The notes below the pieces were generated by a model that saw only the letters and a list, made by a program, of their open reading frames with translations, was not told the origin of the DNA and searched no databases. Both the position numbers and the translations under genes were made by a program. Shown here one piece after another: positions 17,360-25,309 of a stretch of DNA of 32,213 nucleotides. The stretch is taken from the NCBI GenBank assembly GCA_027084145.1, contig JALWLM010000504.1, forward strand, positions 1-32,213, in the 5' to 3' direction. The stretch comes from Crocinitomicaceae bacterium (lineage in GTDB: Bacteria > Bacteroidota > Bacteroidia > Flavobacteriales_D > Crocinitomicaceae). Within the stretch, counting starts at the first letter, position 1. The number at the start of each line of letters is the position of its first letter.

Positions 17360-19786
17360 ATGGAATCAATGTTTATCTACATGCCTATCATGGCTGCTTT
17401 AATCGGATTGCTTTATATGCTTGTAAAGAAGTCTTGGATAATGAAACAAGACGCAGGAGACGGAGTAATGAAAGAAATTTCCGATCACATTTATGAAGGG
17501 GCTTTAGCATTTTTGAAAGCAGAGTATAGAATACTAGCTGTTTTCATCGTTATTGTCAGTATTGCTTTAGCTGTTGTTTCATTCATCGTTCCTTCAACAG
17601 ATATTTTAATTGTCGTTGCCTTTATTTTTGGGGCATTGTTTTCGGCATTTGCAGGAAACATAGGAATGAGAATAGCAACAAAAACAAATGTAAGAACAAC
17701 ACAAGCGGCAAGAACAAGTTTACCTAAAGCGCTTAAAATCTCTTTTGGAGGAGGAACTGTGATGGGCTTAGGTGTTGCAGGTTTGGCTGTACTTGGATTA
17801 ACCGGTTTTTTCATTGTTTTCTATCAAATATTTATGGGAGGAGAATGGACCAATACCCATGATATGACCATTGTATTAGAAACTTTAGCGGGATTCTCTT
17901 TAGGAGCTGAATCTATTGCACTTTTTGCTCGTGTTGGAGGAGGAATCTATACGAAAGCAGCAGACGTGGGAGCTGACTTAGTAGGAAAGGTTGAAGCAGG
18001 TATTCCGGAAGATGATCCGAGAAATCCGGCAACAATTGCGGATAATGTAGGAGACAACGTAGGAGATGTTGCGGGAATGGGAGCCGACTTGTTCGGATCT
18101 TATGTAGCAACGGTACTTGCAGCAATGGTATTGGGAAATTATATTATCACAGATAATGGAGGAGTGATTGATGATGCTTTTGGAGGTATCGGACCAATCT
18201 TATTGCCGGTAGCAATTGCAGGAGTAGGGATTATTATTTCTATTATCGGAACCATGCTTGTGAAAATTAAAAGTAATGATGCGAAAGAAGCGCAGGTCAT
18301 GGGAGCATTAAACTTAGGAAACTGGACATCAATTGTATTAGTTGCTATTTTAAGTTACATCCTTGTAATATGGATGCTTCCTTCTTCAATGAAAATGAGC
18401 TTCTTCGGGGAAGGAATGAAAGAAATTTCATCACTTAGAGTATTTGCTTCCGTAGTAGTTGGTTTGTTTGTAGGGGGGACGATATCAGCGGTAACGGAAT
18501 ATTACACAGGATTAGGAAAAAAACCAATCTTAAAAATTGTTCAACAATCATCAACTGGAGCAGGAACAAATATTATCGCAGGTTTAGCAACGGGAATGAT
18601 ATCTACGTTCCCAACAATTATATTATTTGCTGGAGCGATTTGGGCTTCTTATGCATTGTCAGGATTTTATGGTGTGGCAATAGCTGCTTCAGCAATGATG
18701 GCAACGACGGCAATGCAGTTGGCCATTGATGCATTTGGTCCGATTGCAGATAATGCGGGAGGAATCGCTGAAATGAGTGGTCAAGATCCGATTGTTCGTG
18801 AAAGAACAGATATTTTAGATTCTGTAGGGAACACGACTGCTGCAACAGGAAAAGGATTTGCGATTGCTTCAGCGGCATTAACATCGTTAGCGTTATTTGC
18901 AGCGTATGTAACATTTACGGGAATAGACGGGATTAACATCTTTAAAGCTCCTGTACTTGCAATGTTATTTGTAGGAGGTATGGTTCCTGTAGTTTTCTCT
19001 GCATTAGCAATGAATGCCGTAGGAAGAGCAGCAATGGAAATGGTACAAGAAGTTCGACGTCAATTCCGTGAGATTACAGGAATTATGGAAGGAACAGGAA
19101 AACCTGAATATGATAAGTGTGTAGAGATTTCAACACAAGCGTCATTAAAACAAATGATGCTTCCGGGAGCTTTAGCAATAGGATTTCCTTTAGTGATTGC
19201 TTTTTTACCATTATTGTTTGGAATGGATAACCAAATGATTGCAGAAATGTTAGGAGGATACATGGCGGGAGTAACGGTTTCAGGTGTACTTTGGGCTGTA
19301 TTTCAAAATAATGCCGGAGGTGCTTGGGATAATGCTAAAAAATCTTTTGAAGCGGGAGTTGAGATTAATGGAGAAATGACTTACAAGGGTTCAGATGCAC
19401 ATAAAGCAGCGGTAACAGGAGACACGGTAGGAGATCCGTTTAAAGATACTTCAGGGCCTTCAATGAATATCTTAATCAAGTTAACATGTTTGATAGGATT
19501 AGTACTGGCTCCGATATTAGGTAATGGAAACCATGAAGAAGGAAATGATGTACATGCAGGGTGTGCTACTAAAGTAGAACAATGCCATTCTAAAAAAGGG
19601 CAAGATTGTCATGAAGTGACTGATAAATGTTGCAAAGGAGATGAAAAATCTTGTAAAAAAGATGATGAAAAATGCTCTAAAGGAGAAGCTTGTTGTAAAG
19701 AGGAGAAAAAAGATGACTGTAAAAAATCTTGTGAAACAAAAGGCAAAGGATGTTCTAAAGAAAAAGAAGGGTGCTGTAAAAAATAA
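17360..19786 (+). CDS. hppA: Membrane pyrophosphatase (K+-dependent, sodium-pump type) with Cys/Lys-rich tail
   Basis: HppA couples pyrophosphate hydrolysis to ion export across the inner membrane. The 808-residue protein has many membrane helices and the signatures DVGADLVGKVE near 202, DDPRNPATIADNVGDNVGDVAG near 218, and GNTTAATGKG at 490-499. In the last motif Ala (A494), where K+-independent enzymes have Lys, indicates the K+-dependent group, which includes most Na+ pumps. The core ends around residue 720 and matches usual length. The last 88 residues are unusual: they hold 14 cysteines, three as adjacent pairs, and are otherwise mostly Lys, Glu, Asp and Gly, like a metallothionein. Known structures place the C-terminus outside the cytoplasm, so the tail is probably periplasmic. 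Own promoter upstream and own terminator downstream: a single-gene unit. Confidence 0.97.
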   Translation: MESMFIYMPIMAALIGLLYMLVKKSWIMKQDAGDGVMKEISDHIYEGALAFLKAEYRILAVFIVIVSIALAVVSFIVPSTDILIVVAFIFGALFSAFAGNIGMRIATKTNVRTTQAARTSLPKALKISFGGGTVMGLGVAGLAVLGLTGFFIVFYQIFMGGEWTNTHDMTIVLETLAGFSLGAESIALFARVGGGIYTKAADVGADLVGKVEAGIPEDDPRNPATIADNVGDNVGDVAGMGADLFGSYVATVLAAMVLGNYIITDNGGVIDDAFGGIGPILLPVAIAGVGIIISIIGTMLVKIKSNDAKEAQVMGALNLGNWTSIVLVAILSYILVIWMLPSSMKMSFFGEGMKEISSLRVFASVVVGLFVGGTISAVTEYYTGLGKKPILKIVQQSSTGAGTNIIAGLATGMISTFPTIILFAGAIWASYALSGFYGVAIAASAMMATTAMQLAIDAFGPIADNAGGIAEMSGQDPIVRERTDILDSVGNTTAATGKGFAIASAALTSLALFAAYVTFTGIDGINIFKAPVLAMLFVGGMVPVVFSALAMNAVGRAAMEMVQEVRRQFREITGIMEGTGKPEYDKCVEISTQASLKQMMLPGALAIGFPLVIAFLPLLFGMDNQMIAEMLGGYMAGVTVSGVLWAVFQNNAGGAWDNAKKSFEAGVEINGEMTYKGSDAHKAAVTGDTVGDPFKDTSGPSMNILIKLTCLIGLVLAPILGNGNHEEGNDVHAGCATKVEQCHSKKGQDCHEVTDKCCKGDEKSCKKDDEKCSKGEACCKEEKKDDCKKSCETKGKGCSKEKEGCCKK

Positions 19787-19804
19787 GGATTAAATCAACA
19801 CAAT

Positions 19805-19838
19805 AAAAACTCCACTCTAACGGGTGGAGTTTTTTTAT
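19805..19838 (+). terminator. Intrinsic terminator of hppA
   Basis: AAAAACTCCAC (19805-19815) pairs with GTGGAGTTTTT (19824-19834), an 11-bp stem with an 8-base loop and a T-run continuing after it. It begins about 20 bases past the hppA stop and precedes radA. The A-rich 5' arm could also make it work on the opposite strand, though no gene ends there from that side. Confidence 0.88.
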
Positions 19839-19861
19839 TCCTAAATATTCAATTAAATTCC

Positions 19862-19877
19862 TTTATCTTTGATAACA
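19862..19877 (+). promoter_or_regulatory. Probable radA promoter (-7 element in a 16-base block shared with the antiporter)
   Basis: TATCTTTG (19864-19871) matches TAnnTTTG. The surrounding 16 bases, TTTATCTTTGATAACA, are identical to 21969-21984 before the antiporter gene, with the same distance (26 bases from the final G of the -7 element to the ATG). No clear -33 TTG. Confidence 0.55.
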
Positions 19878-19896
19878 TCAAAAAAACATTTAATCA

Positions 19897-21258
19897 ATGG
19901 CGAAGGTAAAATCAGCTTTTTTTTGTCAAAGTTGCGGTTATGAAACCCCGAAATGGTTGGGGAAATGCCCTTCTTGTGGAGAATGGAATACATTTGTAGA
20001 AGAAATTGTGCAAAAACAAGTTGCTCAAGTAGTTGCCTTCTCAAAATCAGAAACAACAGCAAAGCCATTTTCCTTAGATACAATAGAAGAGGCAGATCAC
20101 CCGAGATTAACGCTTCCTGATGAAGAATTAAACAGAGTGCTGGGAGGTGGTTTGGTTTTAGGATCTTTAATATTATTTGGAGGTGAACCGGGGATAGGGA
20201 AATCTACTTTACTTCTTCAATTAGCTGTAACATCAGAAAAATTAAAAGTGCTATACGTATCAGGAGAAGAAAGTTTACAACAAATTAAAATGCGTTCGGA
20301 AAGAATAGGAGGAGGAAATAAGGAGTGCTATATTTTAACAGAAACCAATATTCAAAATATCTTCAAACAGGCAGAACAAATAGAACCGGATTTGTTAATT
20401 ATTGATTCTATTCAAACGATTTATTCTCCTCAAATAGAAAGTTCTCCGGGAAGTATCTCTCAAGTGAGAGAATCAACAGCACAACTGCTTCGATATGCTA
20501 AACAATCAAATGTCCCTGTTTTTTTGATAGGTCACATTACTAAAGAAGGTTCTTTGGCAGGTCCGAAAGTACTAGAGCATATGGTTGATACGGTTTTACA
20601 ATTTGAAGGAGACCGGAATCATGTTTATCGCTTATTACGGTCTATAAAAAATAGATTTGGAAGTACAAATGAATTGGGGATTTATGAAATGTTGAGTTCA
20701 GGGCTTCGTCAAGTGAAAAACCCTTCTGAGATTTTAATTACCAATACAGATGCTGGTTTAAGTGGGATTGCTATTGCTGCTACTTTGGAAGGAATGCGCC
20801 CGATGCTGATTGAAGTACAGGCATTAGTTAGCACCGCTGCTTATGGAACACCTCAGCGTTCATCCACGGGATTTGATGCTAAACGATTAAACATGCTCCT
20901 TGCGGTAATGGAGAAACGATGTGGTTTTAAATTAGGCACAAAAGATGTTTTCTTAAATATTGCAGGAGGAATCAAAGTAGATGATCCTGCCATTGATTTG
21001 GCGGTGGTAGCTGCAGTACTCTCATCAAATGCTGATATATCAATCCCTAAAAATATTGCTCTATCAGGAGAAATTGGTTTGTCAGGAGAAGTTCGACCTG
21101 TAAATAGAATTGAACAACGAATCTATGAAGCACAAAAATTAGGTTTTGAAAAAATCATCTTGTCCAAGTACAATAAAGGAATAGAAGCGAAAAATTTTGA
21201 CATCGAAATGATTCAATGTGGAAAAATAACGGAAGTTCTAAAAGCACTATTTTCTTAA
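19897..21258 (+). CDS. radA: DNA repair protein RadA (Sms)
   Basis: RadA is a RecA-related helicase that promotes branch migration during recombinational repair. At 453 residues it has the expected four parts: a zinc finger (C10, C13, C24, C27 as CQSC and CPSC), Walker A GGEPGIGKST at 95-104, the RadA-specific KNRFG motif at 251-255, and a C-terminal Lon-protease-like domain (TAAYGTPQRSSTGFDAKRLNML ... SGEIGLSGEVRPV). E. coli RadA is 460 residues, so this is full length. Its stop abuts directly against the stop of the convergent aquaporin gene, with no room for a separate terminator. Confidence 0.97.
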   Translation: MAKVKSAFFCQSCGYETPKWLGKCPSCGEWNTFVEEIVQKQVAQVVAFSKSETTAKPFSLDTIEEADHPRLTLPDEELNRVLGGGLVLGSLILFGGEPGIGKSTLLLQLAVTSEKLKVLYVSGEESLQQIKMRSERIGGGNKECYILTETNIQNIFKQAEQIEPDLLIIDSIQTIYSPQIESSPGSISQVRESTAQLLRYAKQSNVPVFLIGHITKEGSLAGPKVLEHMVDTVLQFEGDRNHVYRLLRSIKNRFGSTNELGIYEMLSSGLRQVKNPSEILITNTDAGLSGIAIAATLEGMRPMLIEVQALVSTAAYGTPQRSSTGFDAKRLNMLLAVMEKRCGFKLGTKDVFLNIAGGIKVDDPAIDLAVVAAVLSSNADISIPKNIALSGEIGLSGEVRPVNRIEQRIYEAQKLGFEKIILSKYNKGIEAKNFDIEMIQCGKITEVLKALFS

Positions 21259-21897
21259 TTATTGCTTTAAAATCTTCCAAAAATATCCGGCAACAATAGC
21301 CCCAAAAACCGGTGCTACAATATAAAGCCATAAATGCTCAATATGACCTGATATAATGGCCGGACCTATGCTTCTTGCGGGATTCATACTTGCTCCACAT
21401 ATTGGACCTGCAAATTCAGCTTCCATAAGAACCGTTAACCCAATTGCAATAGGAGCGAAATATTGTTCAATCCTTCTTCCTTGAGAAGTAAATAAGATAA
21501 CCATCATTAATAACAAAGTGAGAATAAATTCTAAAACAAAGGATTGAAGCACAGTCCCGGAAGGTAAACTTGCACCTAGAAACTCATCATTTGGGAATAG
21601 TAGTTTTAAAGTAATACTCGCTAATAATGCTCCAATGATTTGGCTGAGAATATAAGCGAAAAGTTCTTTCTTGGGGTGGAGTTTTAAAAGTACAAGAGAA
21701 ACAGTTACTGCCGGATTCATATGAGCGCCCGAGATTCTCCCAAAAGCAAAAATCATCACGGTAACAATAATTCCAAAGGTGATGGCAACACCCTCATTAG
21801 AAACAATACCACCTGTCTCGACGCTTGTAACAATAGCTCCTGTCCCACAAAAAACAAGAAAAAAAGTGGCAATGAACTCAGCAGTATATCGTTTCAT
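21259..21897 (-). CDS. Aquaporin-family (MIP) channel
   Basis: This 212-residue channel has six membrane segments and both half-helix motifs: NPA in SGAHMNPAVTV and in GASMNPARSIGPA. Aligned by eye with E. coli AqpZ, the selectivity-filter positions read F (helix 2), A (helix 5), A and R. AqpZ has F, H, T, R and GlpF W, G, F, R. The two small residues suggest a wider pore than a strict water channel, and the loop E block is like plant NIP and similar bacterial proteins that pass glycerol, urea or metalloids. Substrate is therefore uncertain. It is convergent with radA and divergent from the antiporter. A weak minus-strand -7 match (TAATATTG, 21930-21923) lies upstream. Confidence 0.93.
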   Translation of the reverse strand: MKRYTAEFIATFFLVFCGTGAIVTSVETGGIVSNEGVAITFGIIVTVMIFAFGRISGAHMNPAVTVSLVLLKLHPKKELFAYILSQIIGALLASITLKLLFPNDEFLGASLPSGTVLQSFVLEFILTLLLMMVILFTSQGRRIEQYFAPIAIGLTVLMEAEFAGPICGASMNPARSIGPAIISGHIEHLWLYIVAPVFGAIVAGYFWKILKQ

Positions 21898-21968
21898 GAT
21901 TTATTATTTAAAAAATAGGGTTCAATATTACATATTTTTAGCTTTTACTTTCATTTCTTTTTGTTTTT

Positions 21969-21984
21969 TTTATCTTTGATAACA
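21969..21984 (+). promoter_or_regulatory. Probable antiporter promoter (-7 element in a 16-base block shared with radA)
   Basis: TATCTTTG (21971-21978) matches TAnnTTTG, 26 bases before the ATG, inside the same 16-base block TTTATCTTTGATAACA seen before radA at 19862-19877. No convincing -33 TTG. Confidence 0.55.
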
Positions 21985-22003
21985 ATCAATTAATTTATTT
22001 TAA

Positions 22004-23293
22004 ATGAATCCATATTTATTAATTATTGCCTTTTCGGGTATCATTATTTTAAGCTTCTTTTTTAATATTTTATCAAAGAAAACGAATATACCTTCGGTAT
22101 TGATGCTTATTGGTCTTGGCATGCTTATTCGAGTTTGGATGAAATCAAATGGTATTATAGGAGAAGATTTACGGTTAAATAAAATTTTGGAAGTACTGGG
22201 AAACATAGGAATTGTAATGATTGTACTTGAAGCGGCGTTAGATTTAAAATTAAGAAAAGAAAAAAAAGGATTGATTTTAAAATCTTTTTTGATTGCTACA
22301 TTGGGAATTACTTTTTCCATGTTTGGTCTGGGGGGCTTTTTTATGTATATTTTTCCGAGCACGGATTGGTACACTGCGATTGTCTATGCAATACCATTGA
22401 GTATTATGAGTAGTGCTATCATTATTCCGAGTGTAGGCCGTTTAACGGGGTTAAAAAAAGAATTTATGGTGTACGAAAGCACTTTCTCGGATATTTTGGG
22501 AATTATGATCTTTTATTACGTGCTTGAACCTGAAGTTTTTGCAGGAGAAGGAAGTTTAGCGTGGGGTATTTTTAACAATATTATGGGGACAATCATTCTT
22601 TCGTTGATTGTCGCTTATATTATGGTGTATCTTTTTCAACATTTAAAAATGCAAGTAAAACTTTTCTTAATTATAGGAGTGTTATTGTTATTATTTGCAT
22701 TGGGTAAATATTTTCACTTGTCATCACTTTTACTTATTTTAACATTTGGACTGGTCCTAAATAATACGGATGTTTTTTTTCAAGGTAGGTTATCGAAGAT
22801 TTTCGACAAAGAAAAAGTAGCACCGATATTACATGATTTTCATAACCTAACCTTGGAGTCTGCATTTTTAGTTAGAACCTTCTTTTTTGTTATTTTCGGA
22901 ATTAGTATTTCTTTAGCGTCTTTATATAACTGGGAAGTAGCGGTAAACAGTCTTGCCATTGTTATCATTCTTTATCTTGTGCGTTATATTTTATTGAAAA
23001 TTTTTGCAAAAGATTTTCTTTTCCCGGAAATATGGATTGCTCCTAGGGGATTAATTACAGTTTTACTTTATTTTGTTTTGCTCGAACATCAGTCGGTTGA
23101 TATACCAAATTTTGATACGGGATTATTACTTTATCCGATTTTGATTACAAGTATGACCATGATGTTTGCGTTAATTTCATATAAAGGAGAGAAAGTAACC
23201 GATGTTTTATTTCATAAAAAAACAGGAGAAGAAGATGAAATCCAAAAGAGGATTGATGAAAACACCGAGAACTTTGATTTTGACGGATTTTAA
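22004..23293 (+). CDS. Cation:proton antiporter (CPA1/NhaP-like)
   Basis: This 429-residue inner-membrane protein has about 12 hydrophobic segments and the antiporter fold. It probably exchanges protons for Na+ or K+. The ion-binding helix of the family usually reads E-S-x-x-N-D; here it is YESTFSD (157-163), so the Asp is kept (D163) while the preceding Asn is Ser (S162). An aligned block PLSIMSSAIIIPSVGRL precedes it, and RGLITVLLYFVLL follows near residue 348. The C-terminal 50 residues are soluble and acidic. It could work with the sodium-type HppA on the same ion gradient; that is inference from proximity (2.2 kb). Other CPA families cannot be excluded by eye. Confidence 0.85.
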   Translation: MNPYLLIIAFSGIIILSFFFNILSKKTNIPSVLMLIGLGMLIRVWMKSNGIIGEDLRLNKILEVLGNIGIVMIVLEAALDLKLRKEKKGLILKSFLIATLGITFSMFGLGGFFMYIFPSTDWYTAIVYAIPLSIMSSAIIIPSVGRLTGLKKEFMVYESTFSDILGIMIFYYVLEPEVFAGEGSLAWGIFNNIMGTIILSLIVAYIMVYLFQHLKMQVKLFLIIGVLLLLFALGKYFHLSSLLLILTFGLVLNNTDVFFQGRLSKIFDKEKVAPILHDFHNLTLESAFLVRTFFFVIFGISISLASLYNWEVAVNSLAIVIILYLVRYILLKIFAKDFLFPEIWIAPRGLITVLLYFVLLEHQSVDIPNFDTGLLLYPILITSMTMMFALISYKGEKVTDVLFHKKTGEEDEIQKRIDENTENFDFDGF

Positions 23294-23378
23294 TTTTTTC
23301 TAAACCCAATTTTTATTATTGGCAGATCATTTTAAGATGACTAAACGAATTAGTAGCAATAAAAGCAAAATTATATTG

Positions 23379-23386
23379 TAACTTTG
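23379..23386 (+). promoter_or_regulatory. Probable -7 element of the purF-like operon
   Basis: TAACTTTG is an exact TAnnTTTG match, 18 bases before the ATG, implying a very short leader. GGTAAA (23388-23393) and TTTACC (23399-23404) next to the ATG could pair in a 6-bp hairpin with a 5-base loop, but the transcript may start inside the first arm. The remainder of the gap from 23294 has a CCAAT/ATTGG hairpin without a T-run and no other feature. Confidence 0.5.
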
Positions 23387-23404
23387 CGGTAAACTTTTTT
23401 TACC

Positions 23405-25306
23405 ATGAGTGATGCAATAAAGCATGAGTGTGGGATCGCACTTCTTAGATTAAAAAAACCACTTCAATTTTATGTAGAAAAATATGGAACGCCTTTCTAT
23501 GCATTAAATAAGATGCATTTATTAATGGAAAAGCAGCACAATAGAGGGCAGGATGGTGCCGGTTTGGCAAATATCAAATTTGATATGACTCCGGGAGAAC
23601 GCTATATATCAAGATATCGTTCCATTGATAGTAAACCTATACAAGATATTTTTGATCGAATCAACAAGCGTTTTGAAGAGCTGGAACAAATAGCTCCCGA
23701 TAAAATGAAAGATGTTGATTTTTTAAAGAAAAATGCCGGGTTTACCGGCGAATTATTTCTAGGACATTTAAGATACGGAACTTTTGGAAGAAATTCAATT
23801 GAAAGTTGTCATCCTTTTTTAAGGCAAAACAATTGGATTACTAGAAATTTAGTTGTGGCGGGTAACTTTAATTTGACTAATGTTGATGAGTTATTTCAAG
23901 TGTTACTACATGTCGGTCAGCACCCGAAAGAAATGTCGGATACGGTTACCGTATTAGAAAAGATTGGGCATTTTTTAGATGTTGAAAACCAACGAATGTA
24001 TGATCAATTAAAGCCTCAAGGTTATTCTAATAAAGAAGTTTATGCTAAGATAGCAAGAGACTTGGATATTGTTAGAATATTAAAAAATGCATCGGAAGAT
24101 TGGGATGGAGGTTATGCAATGGCAGGACTTTTTGGACATGGAGATGCTTTTGTATTACGAGATCCTTCAGGAATTCGTCCGGCTTTCTGGTATGAAGATG
24201 ATGAAATTTGTGTTGTCGCATCAGAACGGCCCGTGATTCAAACAGCATTTAATTTAAAGGTAGATGAGATTCAAGAACTAAAGCCCGGACATGCACTTAT
24301 TATCAAAAAAGATGGCAGGGTATCAGAAGAATTAATCAATAAATCTGAAAAAGAGTTAAAATGTTCTTTTGAACGAATTTACTTTTCAAGAGGAAGTGAT
24401 AAAGATATTTATAAGGAAAGAAAACGCTTGGGAATCAATATCGTACCTCAAGTCATGGAGGCAATCGATCACGATTTAGACAATACGGTTTTTTCTTTTA
24501 TTCCCAATACTGCAGAAGTTTCTTTCTTTGGATTGATTAAAGGATTGGAGGATCATTTAAATGAGAAAAAAATAAAACAAATTTTAGAGTTAGGAGAAAA
24601 TCCGAAAGAAGAAGATGTAAAAAAGATTCTTTTGCAAAGAGCAAGAGTTGAAAAAATCGCAATAAAAGATGCAAAATTAAGAACATTTATTACACAAGAT
24701 GATTCGAGAGATGACCTTGTTGCACATGTCTATGATATTACTTATGGAGGAATTCGTAGAGGAAAAGACAATCTGGTAATGATTGATGACAGTATCGTAA
24801 GAGGAACTACGTTAAAACAATCAATTTTACGAATATTAGACCGATTAGGACCAAAGAAAATTGTTATTGTTTCTTCTGCACCTCAAATCAGGTATCCCGA
24901 CTGTTATGGAATTGACATGGCTAAAATGGGAGATTTTATAGCCTTCGAAGCGGCGATAGAATTATTGAGAGAGAGAAATATGACTTATGTAATTGATGAT
25001 GTTTATCGAAAATGTAAAGATCAAATTGATTTACCGAAAGAGCAAATCAAGAATTACGTTAAGGAAATTTATGAACCTTTCACAGATGATGAAATATCCC
25101 AAAAAATCAGTGAATTATTAACGCCACCGACAATTAACGCTCCTGTTCAAATTGTTTATCAAACAATTGAAAATTTACATAAAGCTTGCCCGAATCATTT
25201 GGGAGACTGGTATTTTTCAGGTAATTATCCGACTCCGGGAGGAAATAAGGTGGTTAACAAAGCTTTTATCAATTGGAGAGAAGGAAAAACAGGACGAGCA
25301 TATTAA
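23405..25306 (+). CDS. Amidophosphoribosyltransferase-like enzyme (long Bacteroidota form, purF-like)
   Basis: This 633-residue protein combines an N-terminal class II glutaminase and a C-terminal phosphoribosyltransferase, as in PurF, which forms phosphoribosylamine from PRPP and glutamine. It is over 100 residues longer than standard PurF (about 500). The nucleophile is probably C9 (KHECGI), needing removal of eight residues. Other motifs are NRGQDGAG at 46-53, GHLRYGTFG, DPSGIRPAFW, FSRGSDKDIY, and the PRPP loop MIDDSIVRGTT at 459-469. One deviation: the usual HNGNLTN is GNFNLTN (153-159). I recall such long forms in Bacteroidota beside an ordinary PurF, so this may be a paralogue of altered function; the standard purF is not here. 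It precedes the histidine kinase by three bases. Confidence 0.88.
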   Translation: MSDAIKHECGIALLRLKKPLQFYVEKYGTPFYALNKMHLLMEKQHNRGQDGAGLANIKFDMTPGERYISRYRSIDSKPIQDIFDRINKRFEELEQIAPDKMKDVDFLKKNAGFTGELFLGHLRYGTFGRNSIESCHPFLRQNNWITRNLVVAGNFNLTNVDELFQVLLHVGQHPKEMSDTVTVLEKIGHFLDVENQRMYDQLKPQGYSNKEVYAKIARDLDIVRILKNASEDWDGGYAMAGLFGHGDAFVLRDPSGIRPAFWYEDDEICVVASERPVIQTAFNLKVDEIQELKPGHALIIKKDGRVSEELINKSEKELKCSFERIYFSRGSDKDIYKERKRLGINIVPQVMEAIDHDLDNTVFSFIPNTAEVSFFGLIKGLEDHLNEKKIKQILELGENPKEEDVKKILLQRARVEKIAIKDAKLRTFITQDDSRDDLVAHVYDITYGGIRRGKDNLVMIDDSIVRGTTLKQSILRILDRLGPKKIVIVSSAPQIRYPDCYGIDMAKMGDFIAFEAAIELLRERNMTYVIDDVYRKCKDQIDLPKEQIKNYVKEIYEPFTDDEISQKISELLTPPTINAPVQIVYQTIENLHKACPNHLGDWYFSGNYPTPGGNKVVNKAFINWREGKTGRAY

Positions 25307-25309
25307 AAA

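Noticed and set aside
23388..23404. GGTAAA/TTTACC hairpin touching the purF-like start codon as a translational switch.
   Set aside because: With the -7 element at 23379-23386 transcription would begin at or inside the first arm, so the hairpin may not exist in the RNA.
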